From Polytrichum commune (Eukaryota > Streptophyta > Polytrichopsida > Polytrichales > Polytrichaceae), in the NCBI GenBank assembly GCA_950295325.1, contig OX485809.1:41821081-41885080 (forward strand): a stretch of DNA of 64,000 nucleotides. The letters run 5' to 3'. Each line of letters opens with the position of its first letter. Positions within the stretch are counted from its first letter, which is position 1. Shown in pieces: positions 22,501-33,205 of this stretch. The position numbers and the translations under genes were made by a program. Below the pieces are notes generated by a model, which was not told where the DNA came from, searched no databases, and saw only the letters and a program-made list of their open reading frames with translations.

Positions 22501-24553
22501 CTATAAATTTTGCTAATGATGTTGTCCATTTACACAACATTGAACAATAGAGGAGTCCCCCCGCCCCCCCCCCCCTATAACACCACATTTGGAAGTAAAG
22601 AATCTTTGATTCTAGAGCCTAGATCAACACCTTCCACAACTCTGATTTTCAATGATTTCAAATTCTTTGGTCCCGATTCGCAGTTGCTAACTTGCTTAAG
22701 CTTCCAGTGCTCGAATCCATTTGCTGGATGATTCCACAAAGCTGGAGGTGTCCACATTAGCCACATCTACCTTATGATAATTTGAGCGTTAAGAAAACTT
22801 GGATAACTTTGTGTATTTAATTATGATGAACTCCGGGTTTGGGACTAATTAACCCATGGCTTCATCTGCTTTACGTCATGAATTACGCTTTACTTTATGT
22901 CATCTATTTAGAGCACCCATTGATATATGGCAGCCATCCAGACTTGCACTCAAAAGGAGCTGGAGAGTTTATACAAATCAAGGCCGCCTATGAACTCCTC
23001 TCCAACTATCACAACCCTGCAGGGTCAAGAGTGCAAGCTTATACTCCAAGGCGGCCAACGGACCTTCGCACTTATTCAGGTTTGGAATGAAGCACATAAC
23101 CAATACTAGGTACTATAAGCGGCTCTTAAATGGTCACTTTTAGTTGCTTTGCACCCACTTCTCGTGCAATTGAAAACACGAAATTAGTGGCACGGGGATT
23201 AGCAAATCCAAATTGCGTCCACAGTCAATTTCCTCGACATTTTCGGAGTTCGTACGAATGTCTTGTTCTTTATCAAAGTGAATTTTGACTTTTCTTGACT
23301 TTTTCATTGATCATTGATCACATGGTTCTCCCTAATTATGTTGACTATTGACCTTGCAACGATGGAGTAATTGTGAGCATGTATTTCAAATCAAAAAGTA
23401 CATTATGTGTTCAATGGATGTTGTGATCATTTAATTATGAGCATGGTTTCCCCAGAATTTTCAACAAACACAACTGAATTATTTTCCATAACATCTTCTG
23501 AGATGTAAAGAATATTCCCATAACATACGTTCACATCATAGATCCCCATCAAATTCTCATGTGATACAGTCTCCGAGGCGATTCGATGGTGAGAAAGATC
23601 TATGGAGTTGGAAATCCGCACAATAGGGCCATCTTAATCCTAACTTAAACTGATGTGAGAATCATCAGATTGTCTAATGACGTTCCAAATGATACTCTAC
23701 TTTGGGGGAGGTTTAAGTCGTGTTACAGTCAAAACAAAATGCACATAATCAACAAATAAATTTGTTAAGTATTGGTGCCACCTACACAATCTATGCAGTG
23801 TACCAAGTCTGAGAGTCTGAGACCCATATAACATTAATTGGATAAGTTTATCTACTCTCTCTGACGAAGAATATTCAAGAGAATATATATAAAAATTAAT
23901 CGGGGAATATTCTTGATAGTATGAGTTCTTGGGTTGAATTTCAAAATGGAACATTCATGTAACGAATCTCCAATGTTAAAGTCAAAGTGTTGCAGTGTTT
24001 GGAGAGGTTATACAGACGATTAAAAATGCGAATGAACAGAGAACTCTCAAAAATGTTACAGGGTGCACTAAGATAGATGGATTTGAAATGGTCAAATTTT
24101 CCCAACTAATCCACTTCTTTTAGAATGTAAAACACACGATCCATCAACACGAGATGATGAGCATATCCAAAGGGAGGCCGTAAACTCTTTCCCCACGATG
24201 AATGTTCAACACTCAGATGAATATCTTTGTATGCATTATCAAAGCGAAGAGTGTTGTGCTATTATATTACTTTGTTGTTGCTGAAGCACATGTAAATGTG
24301 GTGAAGCATGTTGGTAGGTCGGCAAAGCATCAATGCTGAGAAGGCGGTGAGGCTGTGGGGAGTGGGCCTGGCTTCGAGCTGTGTGCTCCTGGGCATGTTA
24401 TTGTTCTGGCGAGGGCGAATTGTGGGAGGCTCGTACCAGCAAAAGAGGCCCTCTCGCATGATTCCCACCCCACCCAATACAGTCACCAAGAAGCAGATTG
24501 CCGCCCTTCTTATACAAAAGTCGAAGCACAAACAAGAGTCGTCGGAGAAATGA
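19523..24553 (+). CDS. J-domain (DnaJ-like) protein with C-terminal membrane segment
   Basis: Proposed exons are 19523-19692, 22934-23079 and 24318-24553 (183 aa). Exon 1 gives an Arg/Ser-rich, acidic-free start (MASRSLLARFFF), plausibly an organelle presequence. It then encodes the first half of a J domain (AYKALGLKNNASLQEVKAAY, RRLALK). Exon 2 supplies the diagnostic HPD directly after the splice (CHPDLHSK) and the last helix (FIQIKAAYELLSNY). The split J domain across a 3.2-kb intron is strong evidence because the phase fits and HPD appears exactly where expected. Exon 3 is less certain: phase 1 fits and it adds one hydrophobic helix (LWGVGLASSCVLLGMLLFW) and a Lys-rich tail. Without it the protein stops at 23090 (108 aa). 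J proteins stimulate Hsp70 ATPase. The introns contain repeats A, B and D and a 51-bp tandem repeat. Confidence 0.7.
20764..20884 (+). repeat. 51-bp tandem repeat, about 2.4 units
   Basis: CAACCACTTTGGG recurs at 20764, 20815 and 20866, a constant 51-bp period. Each full unit contains AATTGCAATAGGAGTGGGGT or a close variant. It lies in the first intron of the J-domain gene. Confidence 0.85.
20960..21215 (+). repeat. Dispersed repeat D, copy 2
   Basis: A diverged relative of 3660-3880 (see that entry). The clearest shared part is at about 21150-21195. Located in intron 1 of the J-domain gene. Confidence 0.4.
21365..21615 (+). repeat. Dispersed repeat A, copy 2
   Basis: Same orientation as the 18070 copy. 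It is about 65 bp longer because it holds a block around CAAACTTTGTTTCAGTAATT that the 33-kb copy also has. The 18-kb copy is therefore probably the deleted one. Confidence 0.7.
21800..22080 (-). repeat. Dispersed repeat B, copy 2 (inverted)
   Basis: Reverse complement of 18655-18905, roughly four-fifths identical by eye over the best 200 bp. It lies inside intron 1 of the J-domain gene, while its partner lies 0.6 kb upstream of exon 1. Confidence 0.75.
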
Positions 24554-24977
24554 GCATCTTGGAATATGAAGTGAAGGTATGTGGGTGTTGTTTCGTTCGT
24601 TCTTCATGTTCTCCGACTTCTACCGATTGGATTCACACACGCAACGAAACTTGTGTTGGTGCATTAGCAAATCTATGATGAAGCATTGACGAAAATCGGA
24701 TTGAAAAGTTAGACCTCCCCCTGATTTAGTTATGGTTATCAGTAGGGCACGTTTGTTGATTCCTTGATTGAATATATAGGCCCTTCCAATTGTGTTCAAT
24801 GTTGAGTGTAATATAGTTGATGAAATTTGAAACGTAGTCCAATCTCTTTTTAAACAATTGTTTATATGGTGTTTGTTCTTTGATCCTCATTGAACCACAC
24901 ACTAATCAAATATAGGAGGTCTCATTGAGGAAATTAGCCGAGTAGCATTTGCATGCCTTAAAAGTTGATTGAAGATT

Positions 24978-25128
24978 GGTACCAAGGTATGTGTGCCTTG
25001 TATGGTCAATTGTCTTATATGGCTAGCTAATTTAAGGTGTTATTTGGACATTGTGCACAATTAAGTTGGAAAGATCATGATTATCTACATATGACATGTG
25101 AACAGATCATTCATGGCATGCAAATATA
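24978..25128 (+). repeat. Dispersed repeat C, copy 2
   Basis: A diverged relative of 3331-3479 in the same orientation. The stretch 24554-25544 otherwise shows no gene. Confidence 0.5.
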
Positions 25129-25925
25129 GCTTCTCTATAAACAATCAGTTTCATACATGAGGCTTGAATGAGGCAGTTGAAGAAACATTGGGGTTTTTAG
25201 GTAAATATGAGTGAAGACCACATTGCACTATTCTTCTTTTGTAACCATTTCTTGATGGCCATCACCAATGAAGCATGAAGATTCAAAGCGCCATGTGCCA
25301 TTGAGCAACTCATGCTCTTCCCCCAACCCATGTTTTTGCAATGCGAAATGAATTTGTATTCATTTTTTTCATTCAAGTGTGTCCAATCCTCTCTAGGTGG
25401 TTATTGCTTCCCTCTCTTGGTCTCTTGGTTTTACAACTTTACTGAAATCTCATATTTAAAGTTGAATAAACCCATAGGTGGTCAACAAAGACAATCATAA
25501 TATGAGACCTGCCTCTTGATGATCATCAACGATTATGCAAGAAGTATTGGAAGTCAATAGGACTAGAGATGAGAATGTTCAAGGCAAGAACACCTATACA
25601 AAGGCATACGAACAATGCTTTGAAGTGAGATGGTCTCATGCTCTCCTTGCTTTGTTTTTTTACTGTTTTTTCTTTTTTTTCTTTGGTTCATACAAACAAT
25701 ACGGGATAATTCTTATCCATCTCGGACCAACGTTATGGTCTTATTCTAACTTTATTGTTTCTCATCCCTCTTCCATTGCATTTCTATTCACTACAAGCAA
25801 TCTAGTGTTTTGTCTTCTACAATTCCTCATAGTATTACATTTTTATGACTAGAAGCAATCTAATGCTCCACCTTCAACACTCCCACTTTGCTAGTAGTCA
25901 AGGATTTGTAATATTATTGAATTTC

Positions 25926-26541
25926 TTAGTTTCTCAATTTTATATATAACAAGGATCTAGTGTTGCCCTTAAGTATCCACATATTATTTCTAATTGCTTC
26001 ACTCCAACTCAAAGGAGCTTCAAATATTGCCACATTGGTCCGTTCCTTACCACATTGAAGCAAAATGTGGTTTTTCCACCATTCTCCAAGCGGTCGGCAT
26101 TCCCTCATGGAATCGTTGCTTCTCACCAAAACCTTTCACAATAACATCGTCATTTGCCGGTCCTTCACGTACCATTCAATTGCAACTCCATCACCTTTTA
26201 TTTGCTTGTTGAATTGTCCACCACTATCAAACAAAGGCAATTTGGAATATTCATCCACCACCACCACCACCGTAGGGCCTTCTTTTCTCCCACTTGGATA
26301 CATTTCTAAATCATTTCTAATGCTCCCACTTTCTTCCATAAACACAACATCTTTATTTTTATGATTTTTTTGTTTCCAAATACATCAGCCTATACGCCTT
26401 CATACCTTTCGAATATATGAGAAACACGCAATTGAATCCTTTCACATCGAGTTTTTCCCTCCTCTCATCTAGAAGCATTGCATATGCAATGTATCCAAAT
26501 ACACGCATATATGCAACACAAGGTCTTCTTCTACTCCACAT
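25926..26541 (-). pseudogene. Copia pol remnant: integrase tail and RT start
   Basis: At 26359-26541 the minus strand reads RVFGYIAYAMLLDERREKLD followed by KGFNCVFLIYSKGMKAYRL. This is the familiar post-integrase stretch of copia polyproteins (FG..AY....R.KLD.K...C.F.GYS...KAYRL). At 25926-26129 it reads FEAPLSWSEAIRNNMW, the usual lead-in to the copia reverse transcriptase. The two pieces are in different frames and the RT core that should follow is absent. Confidence 0.75.
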
Positions 26542-26906
26542 TTCTTCATATATAACAGAGGACTAGGCCGTCATCAAACATCGATTTAGTGTATAAATTG
26601 CATTTGCCACTTCTTCCGCCTAAAACGATTTCTCGAGCTTTTGAGCTTTGAGCATACATTTTCCATTGTAACAACAATTTGATTTGCATACTCCATTAGT
26701 CCAATGTCTTGAGGCATGCTCTCAATGTCAAATTTCATAAAAAAAACTTCCAAATCCTTCAAAATAAAGTCTTCTCTACTCGTCTACCAGAACTCCTAGA
26801 ATTTGTGCTTCAATTGTGTTTCTACAAATGTTCAGAACCATTTCAATCTTTCAAATCACTCTCCTTTGGATTTCATCATGTAAATCCATACCTTCCTCAA
26901 AAAACC

Positions 26907-28420
26907 TCAATGAAAGTAACAAAATACTTTGTCCCTCCCACAGATATGAACTTCATGGGGGCTACAAACACCCGAAGGCACAATCTCTAAGGGATTTGTT
27001 GCGTGCCTTTCCGCATGGTTGATCCACTTTACCACATATTGTTTATTCTTCGTGCATGTTTTGCAAACCAATGTAGAGGTCAAATGAAAGGTTTTACCTA
27101 GGTTCATGTCCTTCATCATGCTTTGGAGTGCATAAACGCTCCTCACATGCAAATGTCTAAGTCAACGGTGCCAAAGCTCCCCCATATCGCCTTCCGCATG
27201 TGAACGCACAAAGTTGGCCGCATTCACTCCGCATACCTCCGTAAAAATCATCTGGTACAAATTCCCTTCATGTCGAGCTATTGCAATCATATCACCATTC
27301 GCACCTCCCACAGTGCATTTGTTTACGTGAAATCGCACCTTCAACCCATTTGATAAAAACTTGCTCACTGAAAGCAAGTTCACTTGCAATTGGGCATGTG
27401 AAGTATATTCCTGATGCAAATTCTATTTGTTTTGCCTCTTGTTTCAACTCCGATAATAATGGATCCCATTATGATGGCTTCAGCCATGCTATCATCATCC
27501 AATCGTACATAACGTGAAGAAATTACCTTGTAGGTGTTTGAATGTTGTCCTATGCGAAATCATGTATTTTGTGGCTCTCGAATCTATGATCCATTTGTAA
27601 ACGCTTCTTGAATGCACTCCATCTTTCGTATTTGTAGCATCTTCATTTTTTTTTCCTTTTTCTTTTGTAGCAAAATCGCGAGATGTGACCCGATTTGCTG
27701 CAATAGAAGCATGTCCTTACACCTTGCCGCAAAGGTGGATTACTCGCTTTGCTTTGACATGACATTATCATCGTATCCACGCCTTGAGTCTTCTCCTCAT
27801 TATGTTTCGATATCTCTTGCACCTAACGTGTTGTCACATATTCGAGTGTCAACTCCTTCAAGGCGGTAATCAAATACTTGTATGACGCCAATAAGCTATC
27901 GAGCAAAATCATGATGATGTTTTTTTTTTTTTTTTTTTCGTATGGGTACGTCCAAACAAATAAGCTGATCCGCAAACGCTTTGACCTTGTTGGCATGGTC
28001 CAACAAGTTATCGCCCTCTTGCATTTTGCACATAAGGAACTTGCGGCGAACAAAGAGGATGTTGGACAAACTCTTCATCTCGTGATTGTTGCAATGGATC
28101 TTCCTCATTTCCACGCATCTTTTACGACATTTGATGTGCACAAATTGGTTGTCTGCCAAGTTAATGCCAACAATGGGCATGACTTTCGTGATGCATTTTT
28201 GGTATTCTATCAATACTTTGAAATCCGTGTTGGAAGGTGGAGCCTTCTTGGATTTGTCCACAATGTCCAAAAGGTCCATAGAAATCAAAACCATCTCCAT
28301 TTGAACTTCCAAAGGCTAAACTTATCTTTGTGAAACTTGTCCATGATTCTAATTCCTTTGCTCTCAAGACATGCCATCTTATGCTTAAAGAATACATTGG
28401 TACGTTCAAAACTTGCAAAT
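26907..28420 (-). pseudogene. Copia gag, zinc knuckle, protease end and GAG-pre-integrase remnant
   Basis: Right to left: a gag (UBN2-like) stretch at 27896-28312 with LLDIVDKSKKAPPSNTDFKV and MQEGDNLLDHANKVKAFADQ. The zinc knuckle C-FY-C-SKSG-H-ISRF-C (CX2CX4HX4C) is at about 27672-27716. The protease end is at 27162-27419 (QVNLLSVSKFLSNGLKVRFH, EGNLYQM). The GAG-pre-integrase motif runs ELWHR, then a TGA stop, then LRHLHVRSVYALQSMMKDM and C-x2-C (CKTC), at 26907-27180. The TGA replaces the Arg or equivalent codon after ELWHR. A 19-nt T run at 27920-27938 interrupts gag. Clearly non-functional. Confidence 0.8.
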
Positions 28421-28429
28421 CACATTTTC

Positions 28430-29210
28430 TACATCTAAAGAGAAATGCCTAAAAACACTTTAATTGCTTAAGTCATATCTTTCATACATCAAATGATTCC
28501 ATTTTCTCTCAAATGTGTATTAAGATTCTTAATCACTCAAGTTTGATTTTGTTTCACTCAAATGAATGTATTTTCTTTGATATTTTCCCTTTGCACTCTC
28601 CAATCATTTAAGTTAGATGCTCTTGATTTCAAATCACGGTCAATATACCCACATAAGTCTTTCCACACTCAAGGCACTCAAACAACATTTCTTTCGACTT
28701 AAAACACCTTGAATGGTTTCAAACAAGCTTTTCAACACTCAACCATCACAAATAGTCCTTTAAACACTCGAATCACTCATGTCAACACTTCCAAACCTCC
28801 CAAACACACCTTTAAACACTGAAAACACTCAAGTCAGATGCTTATGAAGTTTAAACCTCTCAAAACTTTCAAATAAGTTTCGCAACACTCAAAATACTCA
28901 AGTCACATGCTTTGGAAGTTTAAACACCTCCAAACCTCTAAAAAAAACTAATCCACAATCAAAATACTTTGTCATATATTTTCCAACCCTAAACACCCTC
29001 CAATGCTCTCAACTTAATGGAAATACAGTCAAACCATTCAATTCAAAACTCTTTGCAACAAACAAACATTCAAGCAAAAGCAAAAGCTACACTTACAACA
29101 ACCAAATGCGCCTTTGAACACCTCCACACTCCAAAACTCTAAAGCGCCAACCCTTCAAGATCCACTCTGCAACCTCAAAGCATTCAAATATCTAGGTTGT
29201 TTACTTGCAT
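28430..29210 (-). repeat. Low-complexity ACTCAA-rich leader of the copia element
   Basis: About 780 bp made of loosely repeated pieces such as CACTCAAGTCA, TTTAAACACCTCCAAACCTC and CAACACTCAAAA, with no frame. It lies between gag and the right LTR segment, where the untranslated leader of the copia element would be. Confidence 0.5.
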
Positions 29211-29277
29211 GTGTGGGGCCATAACCTATTGGAAGTCAATACGACTAGAGATGAGAATGCACAAGGAAGAACATATA

Positions 29278-29303
29278 CCGTACCTTAGGGGCAGCTTCGG
29301 CAA
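29278..29303 (+). repeat. Left TIR of pogo-like element
   Basis: 26 bp, exact reverse complement of 32948-32973. Similarity resumes weakly further inward (ATAATAATT against ATAATTAATT). Confidence 0.9.
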
Positions 29304-29948
29304 ATAATAATTCCAAATAGTGATTTCGGAAAGAAAAATAAATTATGCAACCAATTTGCCAGAAAGTTAGGAAATTAATTTAGGTGAATGGCGAAATGTC
29401 CTAAAAATCCAGCTCATGAATAAGAATTAAAAAACTGTAGGTCTAATCACATAAAGTCCATTAGGTCCTCACGAGCCCCTTGCTTACTTAATAATAGACA
29501 AACTTCAAACTCATTAAGGAACACAAGGTTGGCACAAGTCTCTTGCCTACTCAATAATAGGTAAAAGTCAAATCCATTATGGAGCACAAGGCTGGCAGTG
29601 GCAATGAATAAGCAAAAAGGATTGCAACGGCAAGTCTTATTCTGGCCTCTTGCTCGCACATAAGTTAGTGCCTCTTCCTCTCAGATCTTCTCTTCGCTTC
29701 GAGTTTGGAGTTCTGGGATTTCGAAGGGACTCGGCTGTTTAGGGTTTGTAGCACCTGTGAGTTTCTCTTGAGAAGGACAAGAGGAGCAAGAGGTGACTTG
29801 ATTTGGTGTTATTGCACAATGAGATCTTACATGCTCTTTGAACTTGCAGAAGCTTCTAGTCTTGGTGGTGACTGGCAAGAATTTCTTGCTTACAGTTGTG
29901 TCTGCTGTTGTGTCTTGCAGTTGGGTTGTGTACAGATCATCCACAGCT

Positions 29949-30078
29949 GTGGAGGTTATTAAACCCGATGTCTATCCAACATTACCTGAGGAGCCTGGTA
30001 CCAAAACTCCTGGTGCATGTAGAGTGGGGATTCGGTTTCCTGATGGCTCAAGAGGACACCGAAGGTTTTTGAAGACAC
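29949..30078 (+). pseudogene. Captured UBX-domain fragment (PUX7-like) inside the transposon
   Basis: The frame reads KPDVYPTLPEEPGTKTPG, then ACRVGIRFPDGSRGHRRFLK. This resembles the start of the UBX domain of plant UBX proteins of the PUX7 type, where YPPLPEEP is followed by a CRVGVRLPDGRR-like strand. A good 3' splice acceptor (TTGCAG) at 29915-29920 precedes the frame. After RRFLKT the similarity ends and the frame stops at 30131. Upstream, 29640-29760 is rich in TCTTC and has AGGGTTTG, like a plant 5' leader. The next open stretch (30121-30348) has no domain I recognise. UBX domains bind Cdc48/p97; this fragment lacks most of the fold. Confidence 0.6.
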
Positions 30079-30762
30079 TTAGTCGGATGCTCGGAGACTC
30101 TTACAGTACTGATCAGATTTGTGGTCCCTGAGCATCAGATTTTATGTATGAATGACAAGGACTTAGTGTGGGGCGATGGCTACTACAATGGGAACATCAA
30201 AACGAGGAAACCCACACATGGCAGGGAGCTAACCTTGGAGGAGTTTGGGTTGCAACGCTCCCAGCAGCTCCGGGAGCTCTATGACAACTTGTCGAGTGCA
30301 AAATCTGGTTTTGTAGCTGTCAATGTTTTCTTTACAACTCTGATTTAAACTTACTTGCATTGAATGTGGAAGTCAATGTTTGTTTTACAAGTCTGAATCA
30401 TCTAAATTGCATCTTGCTTTGAACGTGCAGTCTATAACTAGAGGAAATCAAGGCTTGCCCACAAATTTGAATCTGCTAGATTGATTGGGGATGAACAGTT
30501 GCAAGAACCTATATCCAAAGATGTGTGCTCCAACTTGTCAATCTTCATTCAACTTGTCCATTCTTGAAACATTCTTTTGTGCATTTGATTTCCTGCTTCG
30601 TTGTCTCTTATCTTTCGTACCCTGATCAGTGTCGTGCTTGTCATCTGCGTGTAGGGTTCTGGCATAGGATAAAATTCAAATTGTAGGCAATTAGTCTTGG
30701 TAAGAAAATTACAAGTTTATGGCAATAAAAAGATCTCACATTTTAACACTTCAGATGTAACT

Positions 30763-32592
30763 TCAACTTTTTCTTTGAACTTGTTTGGAATGAACATACA
30801 TTTTTCTGGCTCGATCTTTCATGGTTGTCACTACAGATATTTTGTTTTTCCTTGTAGTAGCAACAAGAGATAGATTCTTCTCCATTATGGCTTCAATACT
30901 TTTGTCTGGATCTGTTTCGTCATCCTTTTCCTTGCAAATTTCTTCTGCACCTTGTACTTCGTTGAACAGTGAACTCTTCATGTGTTCCTCCATAGCAGAT
31001 GTTTGAAATGATGATTCAAATGCTTGATCTAAGCCACACATGCTCCATCCTCGTTTAATCATGTCTTTTTTGTTGATATGTTGCCATGCTTGATACAACC
31101 AGCTGCACAGCAAAGGCTTAAGCACTGACATTTTTGTATTTAACTCTACATCTTGTAATTCCTTCTCGTCAATATGTTTGCCAATATTTTCAGAAGTGTA
31201 ATTGTCAAACTGTTGACTGAAACCATGCTTGAATGGGCGCTGTAAAATCACATCTGCTGGCTGAAAAACGCTGGTGCAATTTGCAGGGACAAAGATAAGT
31301 AGAATCTGTGGATGTGATATCTTCAACCAACAAATGAAGTCCTTAGAAATACGAACACTCCAAAAGTCCAGCAGCCATATCAACTTTGTTTCTTCATCCA
31401 ATCCCATCTCTTGCACTTGTTTTCTTCTATAAGGTTGTAAAATTCATTCAACAAATTGCTTGCAAGTGGTCAATTTGCTCCAATGATTGCTGCTATATGG
31501 TAAATGCCAACCAACATCTTCACACATTTGGTGACCTTCATTTGGAGGTGGGAGAGATCTATCTGTAGTCCCTATAAAGACAAGTTGAAAAGGTAATAAG
31601 TTTCCTGCAGCTGAAGAAGACACTGAAACTGTAATTTGTCTTTTGTCTTCCATACCTAAGATTTGTACATGTTTGGACCCTTTCTCTACCCAAGTGCGTG
31701 CACCTCCCGCTGGTACCAGATGTATCCCTGTTTGGTCAGTGTTTATGACCAATTATGGTGCAATGGAATGGGCTTTGACAAGGTAGGTTGTCCGTTGTGC
31801 CATTTGCAAACCCTGATGCTCCCAATCTTTTGGTAGTTTTCTAGCTGCTCCTGTTCCTTTCCTAAAGCTCCAATTCAAATTCGTTCTCACAAAATCTCGT
31901 GTCCACTCTAAAGAAACCCTAAATCCACTTGGACTTTCAAAATTGAGAAGGTTGGGCTTTCTCTTTTGAATGAGGGTTCGAATTAAGTTCCTCACAGTAG
32001 AAGCAAAAAGAGGTTGACCTACTTCACGATGTGCCTTCAACAAGGTAATTATCTCTTCCTCCAATTCACGATGGCTAGAAAGAACATAAGCATGTTGAAT
32101 TCCACCTGTGTAAGTTGCTGTTTCTTTGAAGATTGCTTGTTTTGTACCATCTTTTAGTTCCCCTGTCTTAGTGAACCATTCTCTCATGGAACCTCTGGTT
32201 CAATCATCATAAACACTCTTGGTTTGTCCAGGCAACTTGTATTTCGTTTGCAAATACTTCAAAGCATGACCAATACTTCTATGATGTGTTACAGCTGCAT
32301 AGATAGGATCCCAGAGAGATGGTACAAACCAGTTCTTGTATGGTCCTCCAGTTTTTTTCCTCTTTGGTGTTGTGTCACATTTCTCCTCTTTGATTGGAAC
32401 AAGTACAACTTCGATCTCCCTCTTAGGCCTCCCCACTGGACGTTTCTGAACTTCTTTCTTGATTGATTTCTCCAACTCCATCTTCACATGTAGCTGAGCA
32501 AAATCACGCTCAACCCTATCTTCCATTTCCTCTTTGTCTATGACTGTGAACATATTGCTCAAAACTTGTTGTTTACCCATACTCTCAATCAC
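30763..32592 (-). pseudogene. Pogo-like (DDE_1) transposase with three in-frame stops
   Basis: One continuous minus-strand frame of 610 codons is broken only by stops after SVYDD (TGA, about 32200), after HSIAP (TAA, about 31753) and after KQFVE (TGA, about 31444); there are no frameshifts. The N-terminal part has an AT-hook-like RPVGRPKR and a helix-turn-helix region (about 32187-31800). The catalytic core shows D in NTDQTG followed by GMEDKRQITVSVSSSA, the second D in WLLDFWSVR, and the third D in NCTSVFQPADVILQRPFKHG, so the DDD triad is intact. The usual His after the second D (WSxH) is Arg. The tail is Lys-rich. Position and orientation fit the flanking TIRs. Confidence 0.85.
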
Positions 32593-32947
32593 TCATTGGC
32601 AAGACACTTAACCTTATAAGCACTTACAAGAATCAAAGCAATGTTGCAAACTTCTCACAAGTCCCTTGACAAACTAGTATTTGCACAAACAAGCCCCCAT
32701 GGTAAACATTGAGATTAGGGTTAGTTAAGCAAACTTAAGTGAACATTTAGGTTAAGTTAAGGTAAAGGTCGGCTGCCACTTTCAAAACATCATAATGAAG
32801 TAGCAAACAAAGAATGAAACGCCATGAACTGTGGATGAAAGTCGAACCTATAGTTATTTATTTTTTCAAAAAGTCGAATTCTTAAATATTACTTTTTTTT
32901 TCTGCCGGACATTAAAATTTGAAATTAATTAATTATTCGACCACGAG

Positions 32948-32973
32948 TTGCCGAAGCTGCCCCTAAGGTACGG
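32948..32973 (-). repeat. Right TIR of pogo-like element
   Basis: Exact reverse complement of the left TIR. The following TA (32974-32975) is the putative duplicated target. Confidence 0.9.
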
Positions 32974-33009
32974 TACACAAAGACATATGAATAATGTTTG
33001 GAGTGCGAT

Positions 33010-33205
33010 GGTTACAAATATTGTCATTCATAATTGAAATTTGGATGAAATCCATTCCAATTATTGAAACAAAGTTTGATATATTATGCATCCTAACATT
33101 CCTATAATGGAATATTGTTACGAATGATTGAAACTTGGATGAAAAATCACTTAATAAATGACAATAATTGCAACATTGTAAATCTATAATGCCCAATTTT
33201 TTTAC
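33010..33205 (-). repeat. Dispersed repeat A, copy 3
   Basis: Reverse-complement relative of the 18-kb and 21-kb copies. It begins directly after the resumed copia LTR sequence at GATGG/TTACAAATATTG, so it appears to be inserted into that LTR. It includes the CAAACTTTGTTTCAATAATT block missing from copy 1. Confidence 0.7.

Larger units (their letters stand above)
29278..32973 (-). mobile_element. Pogo-like DNA transposon, 3,696 bp, with cargo gene fragment
   Basis: Perfect 26-bp terminal inverted repeats at 29278-29303 and 32948-32973 begin CCGTACCTTAGGGGCAGCTT. TA flanks both ends (29276-29277 and 32974-32975), the target duplication of the Tc1/mariner-pogo group. Removing the element and one TA restores sequence that aligns with the intact copia-LTR copy at 25560-25620, so the insertion boundaries are supported from inside this window. 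It contains a minus-strand DDD transposase with CENP-B-type features (30763-32592) and, on the plus strand, a UBX-domain gene fragment (29949-30078). Perfect TIRs suggest fairly recent movement, while three stops in the transposase make this copy non-autonomous. Confidence 0.85.
25545..33016 (-). mobile_element. Decayed Ty1-copia retrotransposon, minus strand, interrupted by a pogo-like element
   Basis: Gag and pol remnants run right to left from about 28420 to 25926. The order is gag, CCHC zinc knuckle, protease end, GAG-pre-integrase, integrase tail, then the start of RT, as in copia. Outside the coding part, TATTGGAAGTCAATA followed by GACTAGAGATGAGAATG occurs at both 25545 and 29229 in direct orientation and continues for about 100 bp. 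I read these as parts of the two LTRs. The right LTR is split at 29277 by the pogo-like element and resumes at 32976 (ACAAAGACATATGAATAATG-like), then meets repeat A at about 33010. Most of RT and RNase H is missing, so the element is internally deleted and inactive. LTR outer ends were not resolved. Confidence 0.7.

Noticed and set aside
23427-24260. Minus-strand frames at 23427-23621 and 23697-23954 that vaguely resemble copia pol (for example LIQLMLYGSQ, RLCRWHQYLTN)
   Set aside because: The resemblance needs frame changes and has no diagnostic motif. It could be a very old RT remnant, but I cannot support the call.
28430-29210. Possible CRISPR-like or satellite array of ACTCAA units
   Set aside because: Units are irregular in length and sequence, there are no spacers, and the context is a eukaryotic retrotransposon leader.
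30121-30348. Plus-strand frame in the pogo-like element with ELTLEEFGLQRSQQLRELYD
   Set aside because: It looks protein-like and may be a second captured exon, but no family is recognised and no splice pairing is certain.
32224-32466. Plus-strand frame opposite the transposase
   Set aside because: Antisense shadow of the pogo-like transposase.
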